From positions 297,072 through 361,071 of the forward strand of contig NMRA01000208.1 in the NCBI GenBank assembly GCA_002633005.1: a stretch of 64,000 nucleotides of DNA. Direction: 5' to 3'. The DNA comes from Phoronis australis (lineage: Eukaryota; Phoronida; Phoronidae). The notes beneath the pieces were generated by a model that had not been told where the DNA came from, ran no database searches, and was given only the letters and a program-made list of their open reading frames with translations. The position numbers and the translations under genes were made by a program. Shown in pieces: positions 47,801 through 57,900 of this stretch. The first letter of the stretch is position 1, and the number at the start of each line of letters is the position of its first letter.

Positions 47801-50800
47801 GGAAATGACAATCAGTGACTGCATCGATTGTCTTATTGTCACTAGAAAGCCCGTTAATGTTACACTTTGATGATCAAATAAATTTTTCATCAACAGGCAA
47901 TTTGTCACTAACTATTGAAACCACAACATTTCCCGTTTTAAAGCCACATACAGTGCAGTTGTGCTTATTCTTTACAAAGCTGAAATGATTACCGATTACG
48001 CTTGCAAATTGTCATTTTCCTGTTGACCTCTAGAAATGTGCAGCGATCAAAATGATGTATTCCCTTAGTTTACATCTGATTTGTTTGTGGGTGTAATTAT
48101 TTTTAGAGCTTTCTTAAGAAGGCCTTTGAACAATTTTAAGTTTTGTGTTAACTTGTCCACAACAAAAGTTCCACATGCAAGAAAAGTAAGTTTTCAATTG
48201 TAGCTAGCTGGATAAGAATCTGCTATGCACAAGATTCGAGAATAAACAATTATCAGTGTATTTAAAAAATAAATGGCGAACTGAACAACCACATACATAC
48301 AAAGAAAAAACATTGTTAAAAATAATTGTAATTTTCCCATGCAACGGAGTCCATAATCAGGCCTGAATTTCTAAATTAGATTCAATTCTCTCAGGTTATT
48401 GCTGAAGGATTGCTTTTCACTTTGTCCAAAGGTAAAATAGACAGTCAGCTGGCTGGTTTGGTTTCAGTCGTTTTCTCTCACCTGTAACAGAATAGTCACA
48501 GAAATATTAGCAAATTATAAAAAAACACAAGACAAAACTACTTTAATAAGGCAGAACATACTTGACGTTTCATCTTCATGTTTATATGTTGAAAGTAATA
48601 ATCTTTGTACCCAAGTCTTATTTAAGATCTGATTTAAAATATGTAATACAGGCTAAAAATGATTTAACAATGTATATTTTTATGACACCTAAAATGTGCT
48701 TCTGACCTCAAGTAAAATTCATTCTAGGTGTCAGTTTTTATTCCAATGCAATGTTACGACGTTTACTAAATAGCTTATTCAGGTTAATTCGGTAACTAAT
48801 TTGGTAGTCCTAGGGGTGGGGTCCGCTATAAAATAAAGAAACTCACTCATCTAGAGAATTGTATTGGACATAGCATAGCATTGAAGAGAAACTGCTGTGG
48901 AAAAGTCACCCATGACTTCTTCACATACCATACACCTCTTATATTGAGCGCATTCCCACCAAGGACAATAGCTACACTCAATAAACCCGTTATTCAGTGG
49001 GGTAACTGGTGGGGATAACATCGAACAATGTCGATAGAAACTTGATTGCTAAAAACTTACCAAGTAACGTTATGTAGTCTCCCAATGGGGCTTCGGCATC
49101 CACACACTTTTTCTCAGTTGGTTGACCCTTTTGACCGCAATTCTCCACGAATGTAGTAACCTTAGGTCTTTTGGGAATTTTGACCACCTGTCGAAGACTT
49201 GCACCAGGGAAAATAGCAAAAATAAGGCTTAGCGCGACGACGTACTTTGATAACAATCCGTCTTTTTACCAGCCGTTTACATGCAGACAGCGACGCATGG
49301 GCAATTCAATCACCACTAGTACAGCAGCGACACCGTGAAGATAATTCTCCAAATAGCCCCATTGGGTGTTGAATTTTAAGTTGTGCATTGAACACTGCCC
49401 TAAAATGGGGAATACCTAAACTATCTAAACAGTGGCGAAAGTAGTCAGAGCCAAAAGCCAAAGACCAGTTTGGCCATATAATAAAAAAACATGACATCCA
49501 TAACAAGACGTGTGCACTCTGAGGATGTAGATTAAAGATAGAGGATATCAACTTTATTTTGAAAGTGAAGTACGTAACACTTCAAAACAAGCAAATCATG
49601 GATCGGTGTCTCTAGTTCAAGAGTTCAGCATCTTTTTAAACCAGTCAACCAAAGACCTAATGCTTGAAGGTGACGTGAATTATGAACACTAAGTCGTTTA
49701 CTCAAATAGAAGTCTTGTACAGTACATTTTTAATTTTCTTAAACAGAGAGCCTCCTTCCTTGTGAAACAAACCTCATTCAATTTTATTTGCTGTATTTTG
49801 AAATGAGTAACTTCTTGTGGGGATGTGCTATCACCCCTGTATGCCTGCGGCATTCAGGGTGACGTAATTGCCTAGCTCAGTAGATACTACCAGTGCTAGA
49901 GTCAGGGCTTGGAATGACCAATGACAAAAAACGCGGAAACTTTTATGGCCCAAATCATGCCCGATAACCAGCCTTTGAAATGGTCAATGTGAACCTTTCC
50001 GCGACAAAAATCGGGAGGACTAAAAAATAAAAAAAAATAAAAAATAAAAAAAAACGTTACCACCATCAGTAGCATGCGTCTGCGTCCTTTTCGCTCGACC
50101 GTCCACTCCCAAACCACACAATTTTGGCTACAGAGCGGTAGTATTTGTCGCCGCGCTTAACAATAACACGAGCCGCCATTGAAAATCACACCACGCTTTA
50201 CCCAGATGCCCCGGCAATGTTGACAATTTACGTTCCTCCGAAACATAAAGAGCAACTTCCGCTTTCCGAGGTGAACGTCGTCTGCAACGCCGCGGTAAGA
50301 AAGGAATTTGCCGCGGAAATTTCATATCAAATCCGCTTTTTTACGCGGAAATATTATAAAAAAAGCGGAAAGCACATTTCAAAAAAGCGGAAATCCGCGT
50401 TTCTGCGGAAAATTCCAAGCCCTGTAGAGTCCCTGGTCACAACATTCATTGTCGTAATAGCCGAGATTGCCCGATCTCGGGAATCGAACCAGTGACCCCG
50501 ATTTAACCAGCGAGCATGCTAACTATTCAGGTAATAGCTGCAATTTCCTGTTAGCGAGTGACTAAGTAACAGAGGCTCATATGATTCACTAGGCAATGAC
50601 CATCGCCTCTGTTGGCCCGAACCAGAGGCGATGCAGCTCCTATAGGCGCTCTGTACGCCGGAAGCTTTTCGGTGAATTATGCCTCGCACCGACTAAACCA
50701 TCAAAGTCACGTTGTTATAAATAACTTTTGCGCATAGAGGAACACCTTAGCCTATAGGAGCTGCATCGCCACTGGTTCGGGCCAACAGAGGCGATGGTCA

Positions 50801-50915
50801 TTGCCTAATGGCAGTAATGATTCACCAGAACAGAGGCACATTTCAAAACAAAAGAATGGTAACCTGTTCCTAACACCACTGCATCGTATTCGGTCGGGAA
50901 ATCGTCATCTGCCAT
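34402..50915 (-). CDS. CHM: Rab escort protein (REP-1/CHM), complete, 15 coding exons
   Basis: Exons in transcript order: 50915-50864, 45411-45345, 44250-44175, 43980-43844, 43449-43331, 42493-42237, 41184-41068, 39693-39573, 38981-38866, 38320-38214, 37667-37548, 37060-36998, 36350-36193, 35528-35296, 34626-34402 (TGA). Phases agree throughout, giving 655 aa, close to vertebrate REP-1. REP presents newly made Rab GTPases to Rab geranylgeranyl transferase and delivers them to membranes. Diagnostic blocks are the dinucleotide-fold [12 protein letters not shown] near residue 17, [54 protein letters not shown] and the tail [20 protein letters not shown]. Exons 5 and 6 encode an acidic low-complexity insert, also typical of REP and absent from the related GDI proteins. 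Intron 1 is 5.5 kb and holds nested material. Confidence 0.96.
34702..35174 (+). other. Unassigned plus-strand coding-like segments in CHM intron 14
   Basis: An open frame from about 34690 to 34996 reads as ordinary protein ([48 protein letters not shown]). A second at 35041-35174 contains [20 protein letters not shown], then a GTATGT donor-like site. An AG before 34702, possible donors near 34975-34981 and an AG before 35058 would allow splicing, for example through GTTAAT, with the frame kept. There is no tandem repeat behind it, and composition looks coding. I do not recognise a family. It could be a nested gene, a retroposed fragment or part of a mobile element. Confidence 0.35.
38762..38824. 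repeat. Tetranucleotide microsatellite (attg)n
   Basis: About fifteen units of gatt/attg, one interrupted by gata, lie in the CHM intron downstream of exon 9. Confidence 0.95.
39427..39625 (-). repeat. 65-bp triplication of the 3' end of CHM exon 8 with its donor
   Basis: Three units with period exactly 65 bp (marker cctgaatattgct at 39442, 39507 and 39572). The rightmost unit is the real end of exon 8 (boundary at 39573) with donor GTATGG. In the other two, downstream on the minus strand, the exon end is copied into the intron. The far copy keeps a GT (GTGTGG), and the middle copy has lost it (GGATGA). These decoy exon ends could affect splice choice. Confidence 0.9.
40172..40483. repeat. 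104-bp tandem repeat, three copies
   Basis: Units start at tagacttgcaca (40172, 40276, 40380), each with gtatgaatcacttgttgcct and attatgcgcatgttagtt. The copies differ at a few bases. They lie within CHM intron 7. Confidence 0.93.
42078..42204. repeat. 24-bp minisatellite, five units
   Basis: The unit gtcaaaggcatgtttaaggt plus cact is repeated five times with one substitution and a partial sixth. Because 24 is divisible by three, every frame stays open, which explains the plus-strand open frames here. It lies about 30 bp from the CHM exon 6 donor (42231-42236). Confidence 0.95.
44845..45038. repeat. 33-bp minisatellite, six units
   Basis: The unit gttgttagggccaaacccca plus tctccactgaagt is repeated with period 33 from 44845. 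The oldest-looking variants are at the left. A multiple of three keeps frames open on both strands, giving repetitive peptides that are not genes. It lies in CHM intron 2, close to exon 2. Confidence 0.94.
45595..47384 (+). other. Unassigned plus-strand transcription-unit candidate in CHM intron 1
   Basis: A TATA-like cctataaatac at about 45600 is followed by three exon-like blocks. Block A ends at about 45705 with CAAAG and GTAAGG. Block B, about 46128-46327, is bounded by TTTATAG and GAAAG with GTATGT. Block C, about 47225-47383, is bounded by CCCACAG and GTGAGG. Block C is fully open ([33 protein letters not shown]) and looks coding. Block B has stops in all frames but holds a 54-codon ORF at 46157-46321. 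No family is recognised. It could be an lncRNA, a decayed mobile element or a gene with a mis-drawn exon B. Confidence 0.3.
48417..49256 (-). other. Possible two-exon small secreted protein gene in CHM intron 1
   Basis: Block 1 (about 49256-49061) encodes a hydrophobic leader-like stretch ([16 protein letters not shown]), then a basic segment and [12 protein letters not shown], ending at a good donor, GTAAGT. Block 2 (48481-48417) follows a TTACAG acceptor in matching phase, adds [13 protein letters not shown] and stops at TGA. The joined product is about 87 residues with three cysteines after the leader. No ATG is present: the frame opens with TTG directly after a stop. Either an upstream exon is missed, the start is lost (pseudogene), or the frame is chance. 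No family is recognised. Confidence 0.3.
49897..50430. mobile_element. hAT-like non-autonomous DNA element (522 bp) with flanking duplication
   Basis: Perfect 13-bp terminal inverted repeats (cagggcttggaat at 49903-49915 and its reverse complement at 50412-50424) are flanked by a direct repeat tagagt (49897-49902 and 50425-50430). CAGGG-type ends are typical of hAT transposons, although the family normally makes 8-bp target duplications and only 6-7 bp match here. The interior is rich in gcggaaa motifs on both strands and encodes no transposase. Confidence 0.75.
50431..50590 (-). mobile_element. tRNA-derived SINE, family 1, copy 2
   Basis: This is the minus-strand counterpart of 8352-8500, with B box ggttcgattcc, aatctcggctattac and gaatcatatgagcctctgtta. 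It lies directly between the hAT-like element and a foldback MITE, forming a nest of three elements next to CHM exon 1. Confidence 0.65.
50592..50805. mobile_element. Foldback MITE with 55-bp inverted repeats and TA flanks
   Basis: 50592-50646 and 50751-50805 are reverse complements with a single mismatch. They enclose about 104 bp and are flanked on both sides by TA, as expected for Tc1/mariner-type target duplication. The interior resembles the left end of the SH3D19 duplication (about 9035-9090), so the family has at least two other members in the window. Confidence 0.85.
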
Positions 50916-51541
50916 GGTCTCTATCGCCGCCCAAGGTGCACGGCAGCCTTTCAAACCTGATCAAACAAAATTAATTGCTTTGATCGGCGACTTGCTGTCC
51001 AGTTTTGTTTGTCCCAGATGAGTGACACAGCCACAGGCTGAGAGATACACAACACTTCCTGGTTATTCATAAATACACATACGAACACATTTGGTTTTTA
51101 TTATTTTTTGTATTTTAAAACATTTTCTGTGCTTTATATATCACCTGTTATGTTTTTTCTATTAAATAACAAATCATAACGTTTAATCAATTTTTTTAAG
51201 CAACAGTTAAAAACAATTGTTCAGAAAACACGCGAACGTACTGTAGTATTACAACAGTACTTCCGGGGGCTGACCAACAACTCAGCTGACAGCAGCTCAG
51301 TCATATACACAGGCCCTGGCAATTTTTTTTCTTAGAGTAGCCAAAAGCGAGATGTTACACTGACTGTTGTAAGTTAATTGTCATTAAAGTATAATGCAGA
51401 TTCTTCTTCATTTCCTGTGTATTTTGATTAATGCAGGAAGCACCTGCTTGAATTGGATGTGGGAATGTGGGATGCAATGTCAGGTCTGTAAATTCTTATA
51501 CAGTCAGGTGACGTGTCTAGATCAGACCGGCAGGTAGTGGT

Positions 51542-52616
51542 GTTGCAGCCCTAACTGATGCCTGTGCCAAGCTGATTTGGCGGTCTTCAGTTTGGTGTGG
51601 GTTGGGAGGCCAAACTGATGCCAGGGCCAAACTGATGCCAGGACCAAACTGAAGGTACCGTAAGTTCGCAGGTTACTGCCAGTGGTATACGAATTGAAAC
51701 TGGTGATAATGAGTGCGGGTTATGTATATTATTATCTCAGGATAATTCTAAAACAGCATTAATGGTGCAATATTGATTGCATTTGACAGGTAATAGTTGG
51801 ATATAACATAAGCTCTTTGATAGCCGTAGGGCATCAGTTTGGCGTACTCGGTACTAAAATGCTCTGTTTTAAATCAACTGTATCGAAATGTCTACAATTA
51901 CAAAGAAACATATGTTTGAGGCTGAATAATGTTAATTACTTTAAAATATGACTAAACAAAGTTAATACTATTTCTAACGATTGTTTTACCTAATTGGTAT
52001 ATGTTTTGATAGCTTTCAGCATCAGTTTGATGAAGAACTCGCTAATACTCGTGCATTGTTTTCAAACAGCTAGATTAGACCCAACTTTTGCAACTGCCAA
52101 AAACATCTCTCTGGTTCTTATATTAATGTTAATCACTGTAATAAAGACTTAAACCTTTAATTCGGTTTTGGACGTTCGTTCCTCTGAGTCGTTGGGAGTC
52201 AATTTAGCTCACGACGAGTCCATGCACCACCTTTTAAAATAAATAACAACCCTTGCAAAGTTCCAAAAGAAATCTTTCGGTTGTTAAATTGTGTTCATAA
52301 TGTAATGAACTAAAGTGTTTACTCCACTTAATTTATTCGATTTAAATACTACCATTTTAGCCCAGCCTGACTTGCTGAAGGTGTTCCTAGTATGTCAAAT
52401 GGATCACAAGGGGTCCTGAGATACTATTACGCACCACCCTGCACTCATTGTTGTGAATTTCTGTTCTGAAAGCCGTCTGAAAAAATAAACTACTGGCAGT
52501 AATTTGGGAACTTACGGTAGCTTCAGTTTGGTGGAGGCATCAGTTTAGCTCCCTAACCCGCATCAAACTGAAGCACGCGAAATCAGTTTCGCGCAGACAT
52601 CAGTTCGGGCTGCAAC
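51542..52616. mobile_element. Element with about 110-125 bp inverted terminal repeats
   Basis: The left end (51542 to about 51669) and the right end (about 52507-52616, reverse complement) align from gttgcagccc through repeated aaactgatgcc motifs to ctgaag(g/c)taccgtaagttc. The left arm carries an extra aactgatgccagg unit. Shorter gatagcc and gcatcagtttg motifs recur inside at about 51820 and 52010. No open reading frame of note and no clear target duplication were found. The class is undetermined (foldback-like). Confidence 0.75.
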
Positions 52617-53605
52617 AATAGTACGACATTGTCTTAGTGGGTCACATTAGTTTGTAAGTGGAATGTCTGCCACTTTTTCTATTTGATTTTTTAGGGATGG
52701 TACTTTAATTTGCGTGATTTTGTCGCTTACCTCAGCTTGTTATGTGAATTAGTGATTGGTTGGAACTGCTAACTGCATTTCAAATTTCACTAAGCACGTA
52801 AATCCACAGTTGGGATCTGCATTTATTAATATGCCAGACTCCATTGAGGGGTAAAATTTATTTGAAATTAATCTGAGGCAAATACAACAATGAAACATTA
52901 ACTCAGGAGCTAATTGGCCATTACAGATTAAAATCTAAATCTAAACGTGTTGAATAACAATATTTGTAAGTACTAATATTGTCTAGTCTCTAGCTAATTT
53001 GTCACAAATTGCCGTACTAGTAAGTACTTCATATTAGCACATGTAACCTTGGATAACTCGTCACCGTCAAGTTTGCGAAAAAAGGATTTTGACATCTGAA
53101 ATGCGATCTTTATACATTGTACTGGCATAGTGGTAGTGGCCGGGGAGATCAATTTCCACATTGATTTCTGGTAAGACTGTGTAGTTTCATAAGTTCAGAT
53201 AGGTTGTTTTCGTCATGATTTGTGTGTCAAATATAATTTCATTGCATGGCCAAATGATCTTTGCCATGACTATCAGTAAAATTCGAACAAGATTTCTTGT
53301 GTCCGTTGAAGATAACTTGTGCGAAAAATTTTGGATTCTGGTTTTGAGCGACGAATTTGCGAAAACAAGTTGACTTAAAAGTAAACGTAACTGCAAACTT
53401 TTACATATAAATGGATGGGCGTGTAATCAGGACCAAGGCACATGTAGACCGAGTTATGCAATTATGAATTAAGCAATAACAATTATCTAATCCAAACAAA
53501 CAATATAATCTTATCACTTGTATCTAGGAATATGAATAATTTATCGGATCAAATACACGTGACTACAGGGATATTCCTGTGACCAGATTTGAACCTGTAT
53601 CTTTT

Positions 53606-53632
53606 GGCACACCTGATGATAAAAGGTGTGCC
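53606..53632. other. Perfect 9-bp stem hairpin followed by T-run
   Basis: ggcacacct, then a 9-base loop, then aggtgtgcc and a run of five T. In a eukaryotic intergenic region this is not a terminator by itself. It could be a fragment of a repeat. Confidence 0.5.
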
Positions 53633-53959
53633 TTTTTCAAAATAGTTGTGCCCAGCAGATTAAAATCGAGACATATGAAACAGAAATCTCAAGGGCAAAA
53701 GATAAGAAAACGGTCATGTTTCTGACTGGCGTTAAGTTGACTTGAACCTTGCTGCAATGTACTTGCTCCTTTTTATTTTCCATGCACTTATGGCCCAAAG
53801 GTGCAGTCCAGGAATATCCCTGTCACTCTACTTGTGGAGCCAAGTGTGGAATGGGAGAATATACATGTTAAGCAAACTCTGCTTTTTGTTTAGACTTCAA
53901 ATTTTGCTACTTGGATTTAAAAACTACTGAGCCGCCAAAAACCTTCCTCGAGGCATTGT

Positions 53960-54055
53960 GTGCTGCGGTGAATGATGTATTGATGCACAGGAATGGTGTA
54001 GTGCAAGTGCTGCGGTGAATGATGTATTGATGCACGGGAATGGTGTAGTGCAAGT
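53960..54055. repeat. 47-bp tandem duplication
   Basis: Two units each contain tgctgcggtgaatgatgtat and gaatggtgtagtgcaa, with one difference. Confidence 0.9.
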
Positions 54056-54901
54056 GCCACAAGAAAAAAATGTTTGTTAAGTTCGTTACATACTGGTATT
54101 CAATAATTAGTTGAGGATAAAATGAAAAACCTCAAACACTTGTTCTTGATGCAGACTGGCATTATCGGGTGTTTCTATCACAGATCTATGTCTCTACACT
54201 AACTTACTGCACTAGAACAGTAAGTTGACTTGTTTTTGAATCAGCATAGTCATGTCTTATTGGTCACGGATGCCCTAAGAAATTGGGAAACCCATTTTGG
54301 TCGCCCTATTTAGAAGTTCTGGATGAATCTCTGTGATTCAACAGTGTAGCCACTACACCACATGTACTCATGGTCAGTACCTTTATGATATTTATTAAAT
54401 AAATCAATATTTAAGCACTTAATGATTTGATTAATGTTTTGGTATGGGATCTTTTCTTTTTTTTTTCTCTACCAAATTAGTTTAATGCTAATTCTACAGA
54501 AGCTAGGCACCATGTTGCCCTCTCTGGTAGTAACCCCCCCCCCGGATGTGGTGTGATTGTGCCGTCATCACAATCACTAACTAGATTCATGGGAGTTTGA
54601 ATTCTGTCTTGGTTTTCTATATTATCTTGTCATTTTTATTTTGTGTGCTTTTATTTTTTCATGAACTCATACCGTTCTCTCACACCTTTCACACCACCTC
54701 AAACAGTTGACTCTCTGCTTTTAAATCTGCATATTTACTGCAAAAGTTTAATTTTCTATGTCAATAGTCCAAAACTAAAGTTAACCTTTCACACCGACTG
54801 CAAACTCTCCCCAAAACATTTACATGTCACCATTAGTGTGAAAGGCATCAGGACTGCATCTTGCTTAATGGTTCTTTTCTTCTCTTTGTTATCAGACGAT
54901 C

Positions 54902-57900
54902 ATGGCACAGAAGCATGATGAGAATGTGCCCCTCATCTTGCCTCCCCTGGAAGAATCTGACCAGCTTGTGTCTCAGTCTAATAACACACTCATAGAGACA
55001 TTACCGTACAGCCCGTCTGTACACGAGAGTCCTACGTTGTCAGGTGGGCCTGGAAGAAGAAACGACAATCCCCATTCCACAAGGTGAGTTATCATTGTTA
55101 CCTGGAATCCTGAGGTCTCACAGACATTACATAATCAGTCCTCAGTCGAAAGGTGGGCACATACTAATTCATTTTGACCAAGTTACTCTCATGGTCTAGT
55201 CATCAAGTGGCTGAGGATCTCATATTGAGCAAATAATTCCTCCACTGGGGCTAATTTTCTGCAAAAGCACTTCATTTCCACTAGACTTGGTGCTTCGGAG
55301 ATATATAAATGAGGCTGTGAATTGTTGATAAAAATCCCACAAAAGAACAGAAAACATAGAAAATCTCTAACTAAGCAAATCATACTTCTTTGAAGCTAAA
55401 TGTACCGCCGTCAAAACTTTTAAATTATCAAGTCACCTTGACAGTTTCATGATGTCATCAGTTGAAACGAGCTTTAACCCCCTGAAGACCCATCTTTGAA
55501 CACCATTGGTTTGTTTTTTTTAGATGGTCCCTAGTAGCCTTTGTTTAGTGGCTTTATCACTGCGAACTGGCATTCTTAGTTACCATGACAACACAATGGC
55601 TTCAAGTACTTTAACCTGAAAATAACTGCCTGTATTTTTTGAGTTTGAAGTGGTTCTGAGTAGGAGTTAAAACTGTTACATGACATCATTCTTACTTCCA
55701 ATTGTTTTAGAACGTCTTTTATGCAACTTCAGTGAAGGATTAAGAAACAAATTATTGAATTGAGCTGTTCTGACAATTGTATGACGCTTGAATCACAATC
55801 ATGCTAACATCGAGTTAGCCTCCATTGTTGTTTGCTGAATGTGTGACAACAACTTGTCATGTGCTCAAACACTGTTTCCAGTTCATGTCACTGACATTTA
55901 TCGAGGTACGGTTTACACAATAAAAATTTAAGGTATATGTTATAGTGGTATTTTGAATGGATTATTCCATTTTGCCAATAAAACTTGACAATAGGTATGT
56001 TAAGTAAGTTGTTAAAACTGTCAATCAGGGCTGGGTTGCATAAATCTTCAAATTTATCTGCGGTATGAGTTTGATTGTTGTATGACATCAGGTGCATTGT
56101 TCAACAATAACAACGTGGCAGATGATAATGCGACCTCATTGTTGCTATGCAGCGTATAACTTTATGCAACTGGGCCCAGATGTTGTTATTAGTTATTTCA
56201 GTCTGTTGTCTTGACTTGTTTATTGAATGTGTAATAATATCATATGGCAGTTGAAGAATGCATTACAACCACTGTAGTCTAATCTGGCCTTGGATTGTCA
56301 ATTTCTTTGCCCACATGTTAATACATTCCAAATGGTTTTCCCATCAGACTATTGGTGAAAGTATGTCTTATTTTGAATGACGGTTTCGCTGCTTACTACC
56401 ACCCTCTGTAGTCAATGCTCAGTAGCCTGGTAGTACGGTAGACTCACTAGATCTATAACCATGGAGACACCATGACTTCAATTCCCCGTCCACATGGACT
56501 GTTGTTCTCAGTACTTTTTGTGGAATTCTCTATGAAGCCTCTCCTTTACTCATTTACACTGTTTGCATTAGATCTAGTGTGAACAAAACTTTGTGACTGG
56601 CAAAGTGTGGATGGTTCTTTTATAACGCATGTATTTAAATAGCATGAACACGGTTTTGAATTATGTGATTTGCAAACGTAATATGAATGCTGACGTATCT
56701 ATACTAAACCTGTGTAATAATGTTGAGTTTCATTTCAGTAATGTCCAAGCAATGATGAACCTACTGAAGGGAAATATTGGCACTGGCATACTTGCTATGC
56801 CTGTTGCAGTGAAGAACGCTGGGCTCCTGGTGAGGGCGCTAGCTGTTATTACATCCACAAGTATACTCGGTCTATGATTGTAGTTTTGGTTTGCGATAGG
56901 GGTTCAACTCGGCGTTTCAGTCTTTTAATGAACCAAGGTAGCTTTTTTAATTAAAACATAATGATAAAGGATATGGACTGAATGAACTTCATATATTGTT
57001 TCAACAGTATGATCTGCCGCTGCCGCTAAGTGGATTTATTCCAGTTTGAACGGCTTGACTTAGTTAGTTTCATGTGGGTCTTTAAGAAAATGTGTTACCA
57101 AAAGTAAAAACTCTTCAATTTGGGACAGTGAAAATTTAATTATTTTGCCCAAGGTCAGAGCTTGTCCCAAATTCTAGAACCAGGTGGCATTGGCCATCCC
57201 AAATTTCAAGAATCACTCTATAGATCGAATGCCTGAATACAGAAAATTCAATTTTTTGGGAGTTTCCGTGTCCCAAATTCTAGAGACTAACCACCCAAAT
57301 TAGAGAATTTTTACCTTACCTTATCAGCAAGTTTGTGCATTTAGCCAACTGTCTACAGAACTACAGAATAACAGTTTTTTAAAACTTTATTTTCTGGCCA
57401 AAGTAGAACTCCAGTAGAATTTTCTTTGGGCTTTTTGGCAACCTGCCATTTACTGGGTCACATGACCATCTCTGTTTAATAAAATTATGGCTGCTGTTTA
57501 CCTGCTGATTTGGACCCCATACCTTGATGGGAGTGGCCCGAAGTTGGTCCTTAGTCACAATAGTTGTAATTTGTGGGCTTGCAAGGAACTGACATATCAT
57601 TATGAGATTAAGCTCTACAATTATATGAGTTGTTATGGCATCTCATTTTATTCGCCAATTAAGGTCCCAACCGATATTGAATAGTGGTTGGAAATAATTG
57701 AAAGTTTTTGACATCCAGCTACTGCCGTGTGTAATTTTTGCCTTTTTGTGTCTGCTTCTGTCAGTCTGTGTAAGCACCGAGTTCATGACGCTTGACTGAT
57801 GTGTTAACTATAAAAAAGAATACGACAACACAAATAATGCATTTCCATTAGGTTCAAGCACGTTTTGAACTCTCTTGTGACAATTTTAGTATTTTCATAT

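Larger units (their letters stand above)
50916..54901. other. CHM/SLC36 head-to-head region
   Basis: No coding exon is recognised between the CHM start (50915) and the SLC36 start (54902). The SLC36 coding exon begins after an acceptor at 54895, so at least one non-coding first exon should lie in this interval, perhaps close to the CHM promoter. Contents include a long-TIR element (51542-52616), a hairpin (53606-53632) and a 47-bp duplication (53960-54055). Confidence 0.5.

Noticed and set aside
50145-50495. 116-codon plus-strand frame
   Set aside because: It lies mostly inside the hAT-like element and consists of gcggaaa-type repeats. There is no transposase resemblance.
53742-53930. Hydrophobic 62-codon frame, and an overlapping Cys-rich frame (CHSTCGAKCGMGEYTC)
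   Set aside because: The second frame is cut by a stop right after the Cys cluster and has no splice support. It is too short to defend, though a decayed exon is possible.
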